Below, piece by piece: positions 49,630 to 61,353 of a stretch of 64,000 bases of DNA. The notes below the pieces were generated by a model that saw only the letters and a program-made list of their open reading frames with translations, was not told the DNA's origin and did no database searches. The first letter of the stretch is position 1. Every line of letters starts with the position of its first letter. This DNA is from Voacanga thouarsii (taxonomy: Eukaryota; Streptophyta; Magnoliopsida; Gentianales; Apocynaceae). The stretch covers positions 1,612,001 to 1,676,000 of the forward strand of contig JANUWF010001937.1 of assembly GCA_026120185.1 (NCBI GenBank), in the 5' to 3' direction. The translations under genes were made by a program, and so were the position numbers.

Positions 49630-49965
49630 AAAAGATCAAAACCTTTTAAGGGAGAAGGAAAAGAAAAGGAAAGAAAAGAAGGAGGAAAAGAAGAGTGGGA
49701 GAATAGAAGATGAAAGAAAATAGAGAGAGCTAAAAAAGAAGAGTGAAGAGATAAAAGAGTGCGATAAAAGAGGTTGAGCTAAAAGGAGAAGAAAGGAGAG
49801 TAAGAGAGAATGGATAGAGGCACACATAAAGTAAAGTGGTGCAAGAGAGAGCCAAACAAGAGGTTTAGAAAAAGAAAATGAGTGGGGGGGTAAAATGAGA
49901 TTGAGAGAGAAGAGAGAAAACAAGGGAGTTGTTGAGGATCCAAAGGCAAAAGTTTTACCTTCACA
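49630..49965. repeat. Long GA-rich (polypurine) tract at the 3' end of element F
   Basis: About 330 bases consist almost only of A and G on the plus strand (GGAAAAGAAGAGTGGGAG type). It lies between the protease and the short purine tract TTTAAGAAGGGAAAAA before LTR2. The minus-strand open frames across it are low-complexity artefacts. Confidence 0.85.
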
Positions 49966-50034
49966 CAAAATGTCATGTTTAAATTGTAATGTAGGTATTG
50001 ATATGGAGACGAATCATCTTTAAGAAGGGAAAAA

Positions 50035-53000
50035 TGATAAGAATCAAATTAGGCATGAATGCCATTTTCAAGAAGGGTGAACGGGGACAAAATCATACTT
50101 CATGGTTCCATGGGTAAGAGCAATATTCAAAAAGATTCAACGGAGTTTTCAAGATAACAAATTCAACAAACCTAGGTCCAAGAAGATTGTGAAGAGATGG
50201 ATGGTAAAAAAAGGGCCAAAAGACGCATAACACAAGCAACAATCCATGTGGAGGATCAAGACAATCTTTAAATAAAGATTAAAGGCCAAAGGAGTATAAA
50301 AAAGAGCTCAAGACGACTAACATTTCATATGAAAGATCAAGGAAATACAAAGAAATAGAATGGAGGTCCAAGGAGCAAGTTTTGAAGTGCAACAAAACGG
50401 GAGGACGACGACCAGAACACACGTTGTGCCGAGTCATCACTGGAGCGAAGTTCTATTTCCAGAACACACTTGGTGCCAGGTCCACCCAAGCACCTGGCAC
50501 CAGGTCCATTCGGGCCATGCATTATTTTATTGAATTTTCTTATTTTGTTTTATTTTGTTCCCTATTAAATTCTCACAACTTTTAGTATGCGTTAACATAT
50601 TTTAAGACATATAATAGGGCTTAAAAACTTGTATTAAAGCTATCTAATTTCTATGCTTTGTTTACTAATTAGTTAGGGTAACTTGGGGTTTTTAAATACA
50701 CCATTATAGCCTCTTTTATAATAGAATCCAGATTTCAGATTTAAAAGATTGAATAGAGTGTTGAACTCTTAGAGAGGAGAATTCCTCCTTAGTTGTAAAA
50801 CACTTACTAAAGGTAACAATGGAAGCATATCAATACCGGGTGTTGCCCTGTCCAATTTCCTAGACAAGGGGTCTTTATAACAAAAATACCAGAGTATACA
50901 AGATTCTGATACATACAACAATCCATACTGATGGTCACATACATATATATAACAAAAAATTCATACGTGAAAAATTACTTTCACATCAATAATAAAACAC
51001 ATTATCAAAAGGGAAACGTTCGGATCTAAACTGCTGTCATTGTGGTATCGTCCTTCTATCTATAGGTCTGCTCAATTCCAGATCCTACAAAATGGTAAAA
51101 TAAAAGACACGGGTGAGTGAAAATTCAACCAGTGAGTCTCGTGTGTGCTTGTGCTTTAGTAAAAAGACAGAATACATAAGACATTTGTGGAATATCACAT
51201 CAATGGTTCACTGGAAACAAATCCAAAACTCTCTAAAGAAGAGTTTATTCATAATTTAATCATTTTTGAAAAATGGTGTTTCAATTTCAAAGTATTGTCT
51301 TAATTTTCAAATCACAGGCACTTCTCCAATAGAAGATTGGCCCGCGTGCAAAGCTCACAAAGCTTCACCTTCAACATCACAGTCTTATTGTACTAAGGAC
51401 ACAAGCCTATAGTACTTAACTGTGCATTGTCGAAAGGGTAAGTGCAAACAAGCATAATACCAAGTAATTCAAAATGTTTATCTCACCACTGTAAGCCCAA
51501 GGATCCCAATACCAACCATGCTCACCATAAGTCAGGGATCCCAATACCAACCTCACTCACCGTTATCAACACTAACCTTACTCTTCGTTATTAATACCAA
51601 CCTTACTCACTATTATCAATGCCAATCTTACTCACGGTATGACTCATCTCAATATCCTGTCTCCTTGTTTAGAGTGAGATAATCCCTAGAACTAGGCCAA
51701 GTTACTAGAGCCGTCTCACTCTAATGTAGGCTAGTACAAAGATAAGAGTCCTTACTGAGTACTTAACGTCACCACTATCAACCCCTTCTGACTGATCAGG
51801 CCAGAGAATTATTTGATCTCGTAGGATTTTTAATCAAAATATTTTTGGGGTAAATAACACTTTTCAGAATTTGATCCCACTGACTCTCGAGTCAGGTCAT
51901 CATTCACATAGACTTCGCAGGGCAATCAATTCATTCCATAGGCACATTAGGCCAATAAAACAATTCCAGAGATCAAAAGTTGTTTTCTAAAAGTCAATCT
52001 CATCAAGAGAGATCATTAACCACGTCAAAACAGGTTAAAGAGTTTTTTTCTCACATTAAAACAAGTTTCTAGGAGTATTCATATCATTTCTCACCATATT
52101 AGATCAAAAAAGTCATTTTCAAGGGTAATTAGGTCATTTTACCCATACCCAATTTCCAAAAGACTTTTTGAGAGTATTTGGATTATATTATCCTTATCTG
52201 ATTTGAAAAGTGTTCACAAAAATTTCAATAAGGATATTTCGATCATTTATCGAATACCCAATTCCAAAGATTTCCATAAAACATTCCAATAAGAACATTT
52301 GGATCATTTTTCAAATACCTGATTCCAAAAGGAATTCATTTTAAAAAATCCAGAATTCTAATCCCAAGAGAGGAATAAATTCAAAGTTTCTAAACACGTT
52401 TCCATAAAATGTTTTAATAAAGGCATTTAAGTTAATTTATGAATACCCGATTTCAAAATTTATCATTTTCTGAAAGTCCTAAGTATTTAATCCAAAAGGA
52501 CTAAATTCACAAAATTCATGCTTTAATCATCCATTAAGGTTTCCAAGCTAATTATGCAGTTCATTTAAGCCCAAAATGGCACAAAACAAATCTTGCTTAG
52601 ATAAACCTTAGGCATATTCAAGGATTTTCAAAACGGTATAAAACATAGTATTTCATGGAAAAGTGAAGCACACTAGCTTTCAAAAGGTTTTAGAAATCAA
52701 ATGGACTCACCTCGTGTCCTATCTAGACTTTTTCCGTTGACAGCTATTCAACCACCGTTTCCACCATTTTCAACATTCCGTTAGCCGTTTACCGATAAAC
52801 CTACACCAAACATCATTTTTAGGTCAAATCGTATTTGGTCGAAAAATAGCTGACAGTTAGCCGATGTGCCCGACGGGTAGCTAACGTGCCTGATGGTCAG
52901 CCGACGTCCAACCAACGGGACCGACGGTTAAGGAAAATGTTCAACTTTCGTTCACGTCATTTGTTCGATTCTTTCATTTTTCCTTTTTCCACTTCCTTTC

Positions 53001-55003
53001 TCCCTTTACCTACAAGGGATTCACTTCATAATTCACATTTTCATCCAAAATCACACAATTATTCATCCTTAAACTCATCCATTTTCAGACTAAATTTCTG
53101 GAATTTCACTATCTGACATATGATTTTATTTCGCATATAACTTTCAATCCACAACTCCAATTTAGCTCTATGATATACCAAAACTATTGTAAGACTCTTA
53201 ACTTTAATTCTGTATAAGCCCTTTTTAGAGTTTTGCTTGTCGTGGCACGCTACTAGGCAAAAACAACCCCAATAGTTTTAGTTCAATTCCACTATTCATG
53301 CTTTCCTTTATTTTCCTTTAGTCTTTAACACCTTGGGAACATTAATTCATTCAAATTTTCTCCAAATCATCTTTAATTCTTTGATTTCCATATTACAATA
53401 GCTCACAAGAGTCATGGTTATTCAACATAAATTCACTTCTTCTAATCAAAAGTTAGTATAATTCATTTTTCCAATCAAGTAACTTCCATTTTCATTCTAC
53501 TTTGGTCATCATCTTATCAACCAAAAAGCAATCCTTCAAACTACCATGCACATTAAGTTCTTCCTCATACAAAACATTACCCATAAACCTCTTAGGCAGC
53601 CAGCACACATAAACATACACAAGATTCATACACAAAGTTCACAAACCCTAGCTTTTGATCTAAAATCAAGACATGAAAATCATGTTTTCATGTTAAAACT
53701 CATACCAAAATAATCACCGTAATGAGATCTATGACTTTAATTCTTGAAGCATAGACTTTTACCTTGTATGCAAAATCTCTTGGTATGATTTTGCTCCAAG
53801 AACACCAAGAACACACATATTTCTTTCTTTCTCTCTCTTTTTTCTTTTTTTCCCCATTTTCTCTAGCTTTTCTTTCCTTTTCTTTCTCTCTTCTTTCTCT
53901 ATTCCTTTTGCACATATTTCTTACTGAAATTCAGCTCCTCAATCATCATTCTTGGTCCAAATTGGTGACCATTTGGTCACAAATTGTGAGCTATCTGCCA
54001 CATGTCGCATTTTCATTCGTCCATCGTTTTTTTTATTTATTTTGTAAAACTTATTTGATACGCTTTATCTTGTTTGAAATCTCATACAACCTCTCATAAT
54101 GTGACACGTGACCCTATCAACCAATCACATAGCACTACACGTCTATGTTTTACCTGCATTTCTAATTTTTTCTCAGAAATGACTAAAATCGGGTCCGAAA
54201 TGGAAAGATATTTTATTTCCCCATTCAACTCTAAAAATTCTACTGAGTCCATTGGTAATACTAAAATTCTTCAATTCTTTCTCAATTTGGTCAAATTTGT
54301 AGTCAAAGTCGTCGACGCAGTCAAAATGACGAAAATGCTCTCGGTGACCCGGATAGCATATTTCACATCAAAACGTACGTTTCATCGCTCTGATCAATTT
54401 CTCTTCTCAACATACCCTCAAATTTTTATTTTGTTAATAATAGTAGACTTCTAAAGATTTAGGGTACAGATAGAATAAATCCAATAATTACATCCAGGTC
54501 CTGACAAAATATTATTGTACTAAAATATTCGTCTTATCACACCGATCAACTTTTGTTCTGGCCATCGATACAAATTCTCATCCTATTACAAGTAGTAGCC
54601 AATAAAAAGTAAGAGTGTGGGGTATACATTAGTTTTCTTCATTTTCAAGACCAAGAAAAGGAATTAGACCCATGTTTGTTTAGAGTTTTTAAAATCCTTG
54701 GGTTAATCCAACTTGCTTCTTCATCTTGGGTATTAGGTGGATTTATTCTTACCTAGTGTTCCTATTGGGAAACCTAGAAGGGTGCCTACTTTTCTCCATC
54801 CCATTTGTTCTTAATCTCTTGTAGGATTAGGGGTGTTTGGGTATTAAAGTAGTTAGTCAAATCCTATTAGAATTTCGGTTCTAGTTGTTCATTCACCTAG
54901 GGTTCTTTGTTTATTAGCATTTTGGTTTAGAATTAGGTGACCAATTCTTGGGTCTTTGTCCTTGAGTCTAATTTTAAATTTTGGTGCTTCCAAGATCATA
55001 TCA
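50035..55003 (+). repeat. LTR2 of element F, split by solo LTR H
   Basis: The halves 50035-50793 and 54629-55003 are collinear with LTR1. It starts TGATAAGAATC and ends AAGATCATATCA. The GC-rich cassette is at 50396-50516 (CCTGGCACCAGG, with a GTTCTATTTCCAGAAC hairpin). The TATA position has decayed to TTTAAATA at 50691. Confidence 0.9.
50794..54628 (-). mobile_element. Solo LTR H (Tekay/Del type, 3.8 kb)
   Basis: On the minus strand it starts TGTATACCCCACACTC and ends GTGTTTTACA. A perfect TSD TTAGT flanks it (50789-50793 and 54629-54633) inside LTR2 of element F. The end region with GACAAGGGGTCTTTATAAC (read on plus) and the block at 51650-51790 match the element C 3' LTR and the LTRs at 1-384 and 28165-32592 in reverse orientation. 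No internal domain is present. The open frames at 52886-54454 lie in LTR sequence and show no domain. Confidence 0.92.
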
Positions 55004-55008
55004 CTCAG

Positions 55009-55925
55009 TGAGGGCTTTTTATTTTTGTACTAACTCATGTTAGAGATAGATAAACCCAAGTAACCTGACCTAGTTCTAGGATTCATCTTACTCCAAATAG
55101 AGCGACATGACATCAGAATTACCCGTCCCGACTAGTTATTTTATGTTTGGCAATTGCCTATGATTTAGTGTTTTTAACCACTTGCCATCTCAATGGTGAT
55201 TGACTCAGTGCTGGGAATCTTGTGCTTACGGTGACAAGTCAAAGATCCATTTTATATGAGGTAAAGTGCTTGTGACACTTACTGTTCCAACATGATACAG
55301 TTGAGTGTTAAATGTGCAATCTATGGCACAACAGAACCGTGATAGTTGAAGGTGAAGCCTTGTGAGTTTTGCACACATGACATCCTTCTATTGAGAAAAG
55401 TAACTGATTTCTTTAAAAATAGGGTGTCAATATTCAATAAACCATATTTTCCAAGTGTGCATGAACTTTGAATAATAATTGATAAGATTTTCCACTACTT
55501 GACTTAAAGAGTTGCTTTCAGTGGAAAACACGATAAATTTCTTTTATCTATTTTTATAGAAAAACATTAGCACATACAAGACTAATTGAGTATAACACTC
55601 ACACATGTGTCTATTTTCTTCCATTTCTTTAGGACTCGAAGATGGAGACATGCACCAGTGATGTCGGTATCACTCCTGTAACTCAATATAGTGAGGGTTA
55701 TGTTATCTTACTATTTATAGACTATCGTTCTACTTTTTTATATGTATTTTGGATCAAGATGTATGTATCAAACCCAGCTAGTATGCAAGTTTAATGAAAT
55801 AGTGTATTTCTACTTAACTACTTTAAGCTGTAATTTATTATAAAGACCCCTTGTTTAGGAGTTCAGACAGGGCAACATCACATGAAAACAAGACCCACTA
55901 CGATTGAAAAATGTAAGGTGTTACA
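55009..55925 (+). repeat. 3' LTR of element C, last part
   Basis: It continues the LTR after the element F TSD. It carries the TATAAAGACCCCTTGT block near 55850 and ends GTAAGGTGTTACA. The next five bases, AAAGA, are the element C TSD. Confidence 0.92.
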
Positions 55926-56160
55926 AAAGATACACCACTTAAATGTTAATAACTTTTCTTTTGGAGATTCGAAAGAGGAAGTGTATACGAAGATGCCAAA
56001 AGGTTTTGCTCACAGGGAGAGATGAGAGTTCGCAAAAATCAAGAAGTCATCAACAAAGGCAAAACATATTCCATAGCATCGGATAAAATATTTCACAAAA
56101 CATATGCTCGAATACCCATGACCTTTGAATTCCTTTTCATGGTAGCTTTCTTTATGCTAA
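55926..56160 (+). pseudogene. Decayed copia pol, second part
   Basis: It resumes the frame left at 24641: HLNVNNFSFGDSKEEVYTK, MPKGFAHRER, then a shifted stretch matching the LysLysSerLeu-TyrGlyLeuLys block of copia reverse transcriptase in decayed form, with stops. The continuation across the 31-kb element C is exact once one AAAGA is removed. Confidence 0.82.
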
Positions 56161-56237
56161 CTACTTTATTGCATTATTGTTTGCTAATATTTTTGTATAT
56201 TCTTTTTTAATCAATTTAAATAATACTACACTATCTC

Positions 56238-56268
<31 letters not shown>

Positions 56269-57006
56269 TAAGTAATGTATATCAAATTAATTTTTTCGAT
56301 TTGAATTCTCAAATTGTCCATAATTAGTTATTCAATATTTAAATAAGAATGCATTTTGATTGAATTGGTTAGGTTTCTTCATTTATTAGGGGCATTTCTC
56401 ATTTCATGAAGAAATTTATATTTTCATAATACTTATTTTTCTATTATATTTATTTTTACTTTGATTTTTATCCAGTATATATCTTTAAATCTATACTCAA
56501 CTAATATATAAACTCCATTATTTCACCTAAAATTCTCTCTATAGATATATAATTCTAAATAAATGGACATATATAATTCTAAATATAATTTGGAGTTTTA
56601 TTTTAATTTAATATTTAGTAGTAAATGTTAATTATATCTATTTTGAAATTGAAAAATAAATGAAAATAAATTTTAAAAATAGAATTCAAGTTCAAACATA
56701 TATTATTCTCTAACTTCAAGTTAATAAAATACATAAATATGTATTTATGTATATATATTGGATTTCAAAACTAAATACATTTATCAATATACTAAATTAG
56801 TTTTTCTTTCATTTAGAAAAAAAAAATTATTTATGATTTAAAATTTTAGCATAAAATTTAAATTTCAAACTTAAGACCACCTTTATAGTGGAAAATTATT
56901 TTAAATAATGAACTAAAAATAGTTGTAATTTGTCTTTAAAAAATTATTTAAAGTTTAATACATGTGTTTTAAAAAAATAATTTTTCCTTTCCATGTAAAT
57001 TATTAC
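56161..57006. other. AT-rich spacer, nothing recognised
   Basis: Very AT-rich, with an (AT)n microsatellite at 56238-56262. I see no coding signal, LTR end or inverted repeat that I can support. Confidence 0.6.
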
Positions 57007-57623
57007 GAATAGAATAAGTTGGTTAATAAATATTTTTACACTAATTTACCAACTAAATACATTACTAGTTTGGTTGGAAAAATTTGCCAATCATGTTATC
57101 AATTGATTACCAACTGAAATTATTATCAACGAAAGAAACCAATTGGTAATTGGTGGGTATGTTGAATTTCTACTAAATTACCAACAAATTACAAACTAAT
57201 AAATTACCAACTAATAAATTTTAGTTGGAAATCAATTGATAAATTTTGTTTAATCAAGTTACCAACTAATTACCAACTATAATTTTTACCAACATAAGAA
57301 GTTAGTTGGTAATCAATTGACAATTTTTTTTTGGGTTAAATTATTAACAAATTATCAATTGAATATGTTAGCAAATGATGCATTTTGGTTATTAATGTGT
57401 TGATAAATATCTTCCATACGAAATTACTAATGGACTACTAATATATTGCCATAAGATTGTTATCAACTGGCCTTATTTAGTTCGTAATTAGTTTAGAAGA
57501 TTTTTCAAATTTATTCATTTTTTTTATTTTAGTTAATAATTTATTACTAATCAATTGGTAATTATTAATCGAATATAGTTGGTTGGTAATAATAAGTCGG
57601 TAATAATAATTTTTATAGTAGTG
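57007..57623 (-). mobile_element. Orphan CACTA-like terminus with subterminal repeats
   Basis: On the minus strand this starts CACTACTATAAAAATTATTA at 57623, a CACTA-type terminus different from that of the 14-kb element. Inward it carries many copies of TTACCAAC/GTTGGTAA in both orientations, the pattern of CACTA subterminal binding sites. I found no matching opposite end and no transposase, so it is a truncated or non-autonomous copy. The sequence 57624-57773 is unassigned. Confidence 0.65.
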
Positions 57624-57773
57624 AAATTTTGTACAGCAAAAGGGCTATAGAAATATTGAAAAAGAATGATAAGAAGATATGACCCATTTTTCTCAAAATT
57701 TATGAATAGTTTTACACACGTTATTGGATGAATCAATTCAAGAATTGTAGTCAAATTCTCTATGTGGACTAAG

Positions 57774-59106
57774 TGTTAGAGTTATGCTCTAGAACCAATC
57801 TATTTCTATAATGTATTTTACACACTTATCTAATACAAACACTCTTTATCTTTCAGTTTCCTTATTTCAAATGTGTATGCATTTAACACTAAACGATAAA
57901 ATCCCTCGCACATTGTATAGTATTAAGAGAATCATGATAGAGATCATGATATAAGATTCCTACTACACTATCTAGTACTTCTACTTATACTATCTCTAGG
58001 CAGAGTACAAATGAGATAGGATATTATTAATGAGCAAATACTAACACATGTTATACTTCTTGATTAGATCAAGTGATGGTTCTCACATCTCAAGTATTGT
58101 GATATTCAAAGTTAACACATAGATGCTTGTTACATGAACAATTACATTGAATAACCTAGCTATAAGATGATCACATGAATACTATTTAGTGCTAGTGATA
58201 GAATCTTAGTATAGCAAATATGCAAGTATCCTTAGACTTGAGATTTCCAAGGTACTTTGCTTGCCGAGCGTTATACTTTGATTCTAATCTTTGGAGTCTT
58301 ACCAAGGACAACCCATGGGATGGATATTAGGTACAATGTAAAATAAACAAAAGTAGTTGAGAGGATTAATAAAGGATTCATCACTCCTAATATTATGGAC
58401 ATATATCTTATAGCCACTTGTAGGGAATCATTACTCAAGAAGGCCTAGACCAAGACAACTATATATTGGAATCTGGTCCAATATAATAACCATGTTGAGT
58501 AATGAATTTTGGAATAAGTACTAATAAATTCGGGTTAGAATTAATTATATTTTAAAGCGAGTTGGCACAATTTCATTCTCTAAATTGAATGAGATCTAGT
58601 CTAATGAACGGAGTTTATTGTAATTTGCTATTGAAAGGTTTATGTCAAGCCACTAGACTTTTTGAACTGTTAGGTGGCCATGATGTATTGTTAGATACAG
58701 CTCATGATTTGCTTAATATGATTTTATTAATTGGAGAATTAATAAATTAATTAGAATTAGAATTAATAGGTTAATTCTATAATTATTAGAATTAATTCAT
58801 ATTTTACAACTAATAGACTAGAAAACCTAATGGGTCACACATAATAGAGGAATTGGTGCTCATAGATATTATAGGATAATATTATAGGGTTAATTTGTGA
58901 GAAGAAATATATATATTGGTTGATTGTAAAATGTTTATAATCAATAGGTCAAAATTACAATTACTAAAATTTTTATAGGCTACTTATAACTATATTATAA
59001 GTTGGAGGGCCTAAGTGATATTTTTAAGAATTCAAGCCCATAAGGAATACGGCTCCGTACGTTTTATGTGTAGCCACAAAACATATATATGTATATATAT
59101 GTCCTT
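57774..59106 (+). repeat. Truncated copia-type LTR
   Basis: It starts TGTTAGAGTTATGCTCTAGA, the form of many plant copia LTR starts (TGTTGGA...GCCCTAGAGG). It has the AATTAATTAGAATTAGAATT and long AT-rich body of such LTRs. It ends without a recognisable CA terminus where the next LTR begins at 59107, so its 3' end is cut off. The open frame at 59015-59266 spans the two LTRs and is not coding. Confidence 0.6.
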
Positions 59107-60908
59107 TATTGGGAAATGTGCCCTCTTAGACAAGCTTTCTGATGTAAATATCGAATGTTTTAATAAAAGAATTTATTTTCAAAAATTATTTGTGAATTTA
59201 CATTTTTATTTATGCACAATTACATTTGGAAAATATCCATTGTATTTAAGTAAGTGGTCTATATGAATGGAGGTCTTTCACAATAAGGTATGGATCACGG
59301 GTTACTTAACACATAAACGTTCATTCTTAACTAATTGATGAGAATGAGAATCTCATCATGTCTAGATTATTATGTTGTGAATTCCAAATGGGGAATGGTT
59401 TACCTTTAGCCAGTGAGTAGTCCACTCACTTCATGACATAAGCGTATTTTGAATACGTAGAACAGGACCTGTAGTAGTGGTTTCTTAAAAGCACTATATG
59501 GTAGAAACCTAGACTACTACTGCTATAGTATGGACTAGTTCTTTATGACTTGAGTATGAATTGGTCATCTGACAAAGCTAGAAGCATTTACTTTGATATG
59601 CTATAGTTGAGGTTCTATCGTAGGGTCAATATACTTGCATGTTGGGTATGTGTGATTAGTTAGTTAAGACAGACTTGTACAAGATAGTTTCTATACTATG
59701 TCACACCTTGTGGTTGTCTGATCGATCTAAATATCCAGGGCCTTAGGAAACATGACTTGGATGTTTACTTTAGGGTAGCTCTCTTGGAAAGCGGAAATAA
59801 TCCAAGAAGTCATGGATCAACGGACTAGAAGCCTAAGGATGGTAGATGTCATTTATAGAGGTGTTAGTACACTTCTTCCTCTCTAAATGTACGACGATGT
59901 ATAAAGGGGTATTTTAGTCATTACACCTGTAGGTCGGAGACCTTGCTAATGCAGCATTGTCCTTGGGGTCAATATTTCCTTATGGTGATATTAAGAAATA
60001 TTTAAAATGCAAAATACAGCTATTTATATGGTAAGGTTATTTTGGTCATTTTAGTAGCCAAGGCGTTGTGTTTTGTGGTCCCCAGAATAGACCGTGTGTC
60101 CTAATTAAATACAGGCTAAGGAATTGATCTTAAATTAAATGAAATTTATTTTATTTAAGTTGCCTGATTTAATTATTGGGCTAGAATAAAATAAAGGTCT
60201 ATGGAGAGAGAGAATTAATTAAATTAATTTGGTCGGTTAATTAATTATTCGGGGCTTTAACCCAGTTTGAATAATTAGGGATTAACCTGGGACTAAAATA
60301 ATATAGGCTTGTTAATTGGACTAGTTTATTTGGGCTGAAAAAATTAATTATTTGTTGGGCCATTAAGTTAGTTCTAATTAGAATAATTAATTTAGTCCAA
60401 AAGGTTAAACTAAGAGTCCAATGGCCCAGTCCAGTTTAACCTAGGGTTTTATTTAGGTTAAATAGGAGGATTGGAGATTATGGTTGTTTTTTTGGACAGA
60501 CTTTTCTCTGTGGAAAAAAGAAACACACGTCTCTCTGTCTCTCTCTCTCTCTAGAAAATATTCCATAGTTCTGTTAGTTGTTCACCAAATGGAATTGGGC
60601 AGGCCATATACTGGAAGATCGAGAATTTGACATTCACCTACTTGCAAAAACGGAGTAGGAGGCTTGCAGGCATCGCACCAGAGATTTCTACCAGTGCACC
60701 TACCCCGGTTGCACATATTCCGGTCTAGCTAATTCTTAGAACGAGGAAAAGAGGTAAATTTTTTTAAACCTCGGAATTAGTACACAGTGCAACCGGTACC
60801 AGAGCCGACGCTGGCTCTATTTGGTTCCCTTATTCTTCAGTTTTTCCAATTTTTTTTTTGTATTCGCTTCCGCTGCGTGCCCTGTGTTTTCCCATTTCTA
60901 TGCCTTCA
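59107..60908 (+). repeat. 5' LTR of copia copy 2 (1.8 kb)
   Basis: It starts TATTGGGAAATGTGCC (the TG is mutated to TA) and ends ATGCCTTCA. It is collinear in reverse with 3914-5724, including GTCCACTCACTTCATGACAT and AATATTTCCTTATGGTGATA. A GC-rich palindromic patch lies near its 3' end (60776-60815). Confidence 0.93.
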
Positions 60909-60910
60909 AT

Positions 60911-60922
60911 TGGTATCAGAGC
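60911..60922 (+). promoter_or_regulatory. Primer binding site of copia copy 2 (initiator tRNA-Met)
   Basis: TGGTATCAGAGC, two bases after the LTR end. Confidence 0.95.
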
Positions 60923-61173
60923 ATGAAGGTTTTGTGAAAATATAGGGAGCATGCATTTAGTTGAATAAAACTAGACACATATGTGTGATTAAATCGTGAT
61001 CCTTCGCTGTTTTGGTATGGATAGATTCTCTTCTTAAACCTCTTTGATAGAAGTATAGGAGATTTGTAATTTACTATTTTCCTTAGCAAATCGTGTAAGC
61101 CCGATATTAAAGGGTATAGGCAATTGTTGGTTTTGGTTAATTTCATTGTATTGAAATTGACATCGATGAGCCA

Positions 61174-61353
61174 ATGGTACTAGAAGTTGTGCAACAAACA
61201 GAGGAAATTCACAGAAAAAAAATTGCAGGAAGAACCTGGTCAGAGCCCAACCGACGCTGGCTGGGGTGGCCAAACCGGCGTCGGCTCGGGTTTGGAATCC
61301 GGTCCGTGCACTGGTTGCCCATGGGTCTTGGTTCTGTGTGGCTTGTGCAGTAG
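61174..61353 (+). CDS. Upstream ORF in the copia leader (59 codons)
   Basis: It starts MVLEVVQQTEEI and carries NRRWLGWPNRRRL, matching the start and Arg-rich block of the leader ORF of copy 1 (3647-3360), where it is longer. The Arg-rich block is encoded by the GC-rich CGACGCTGG/CGGCGTCGG stretch. Two copies of one family share it, so this is weak evidence for selection. It may only reflect a structured RNA. The rest of the leader, 61354-62583, is AT-rich and non-coding. Confidence 0.35.
   Translation: MVLEVVQQTEEIHRKKIAGRTWSEPNRRWLGWPNRRRLGFGIRSVHWLPMGLGSVWLVQ

Larger units (their letters stand above)
45591..55003 (+). mobile_element. Element F: gypsy-like retroelement with gag knuckle and protease only
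   Basis: LTR1 is 45591-46735 and LTR2 is 50035-55003 (split by solo LTR H). The TSD is TTCAG/CTCAG (45586-45590 and 55004-55008) in the 3' LTR of element C. Removing F joins ...GATTATTCAG to TGAGGGCTTTTTATTT, which aligns with the homologous uninterrupted segment in H (reverse of about 51750). The internal region is 3.3 kb with CCHC and retropepsin remnants and no reverse transcriptase or integrase, so F is non-autonomous or deleted. Confidence 0.92.
24642..55925 (+). mobile_element. Element C: Tekay/Del-type Ty3-gypsy retrotransposon, expanded to 31 kb by nested insertions
   Basis: The borders are fixed by the TSD AAAGA (24637-24641 and 55926-55930), lying in a copia reverse transcriptase. 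The element contains a 5' LTR, a reverse transcriptase and RNase H remnant, and a 3' LTR. Insertion A (26635-42228) splits the reverse transcriptase; insertion F (45591-55003) splits the 3' LTR. Gag, protease and the downstream half of the 5' LTR are deleted, because the 5' LTR runs into reverse transcriptase sequence at about 26221. Integrase and chromodomain were not recognised. The LTR similarity and the GAGGACAAAATTTTTTCTAA stretch before the 3' LTR suggest the Tekay/Del chromovirus group. Confidence 0.92.

Noticed and set aside
49636..49976. Minus-strand hydrophobic open frames
   Set aside because: They are the complement of a GA-rich tract and consist of Phe, Leu and Ser; low complexity only.
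52886..54454. Three open frames that might be a small gene
   Set aside because: They lie inside solo LTR H, are rich in Phe, Ser and Leu from pyrimidine-rich DNA, and show no conserved motif.
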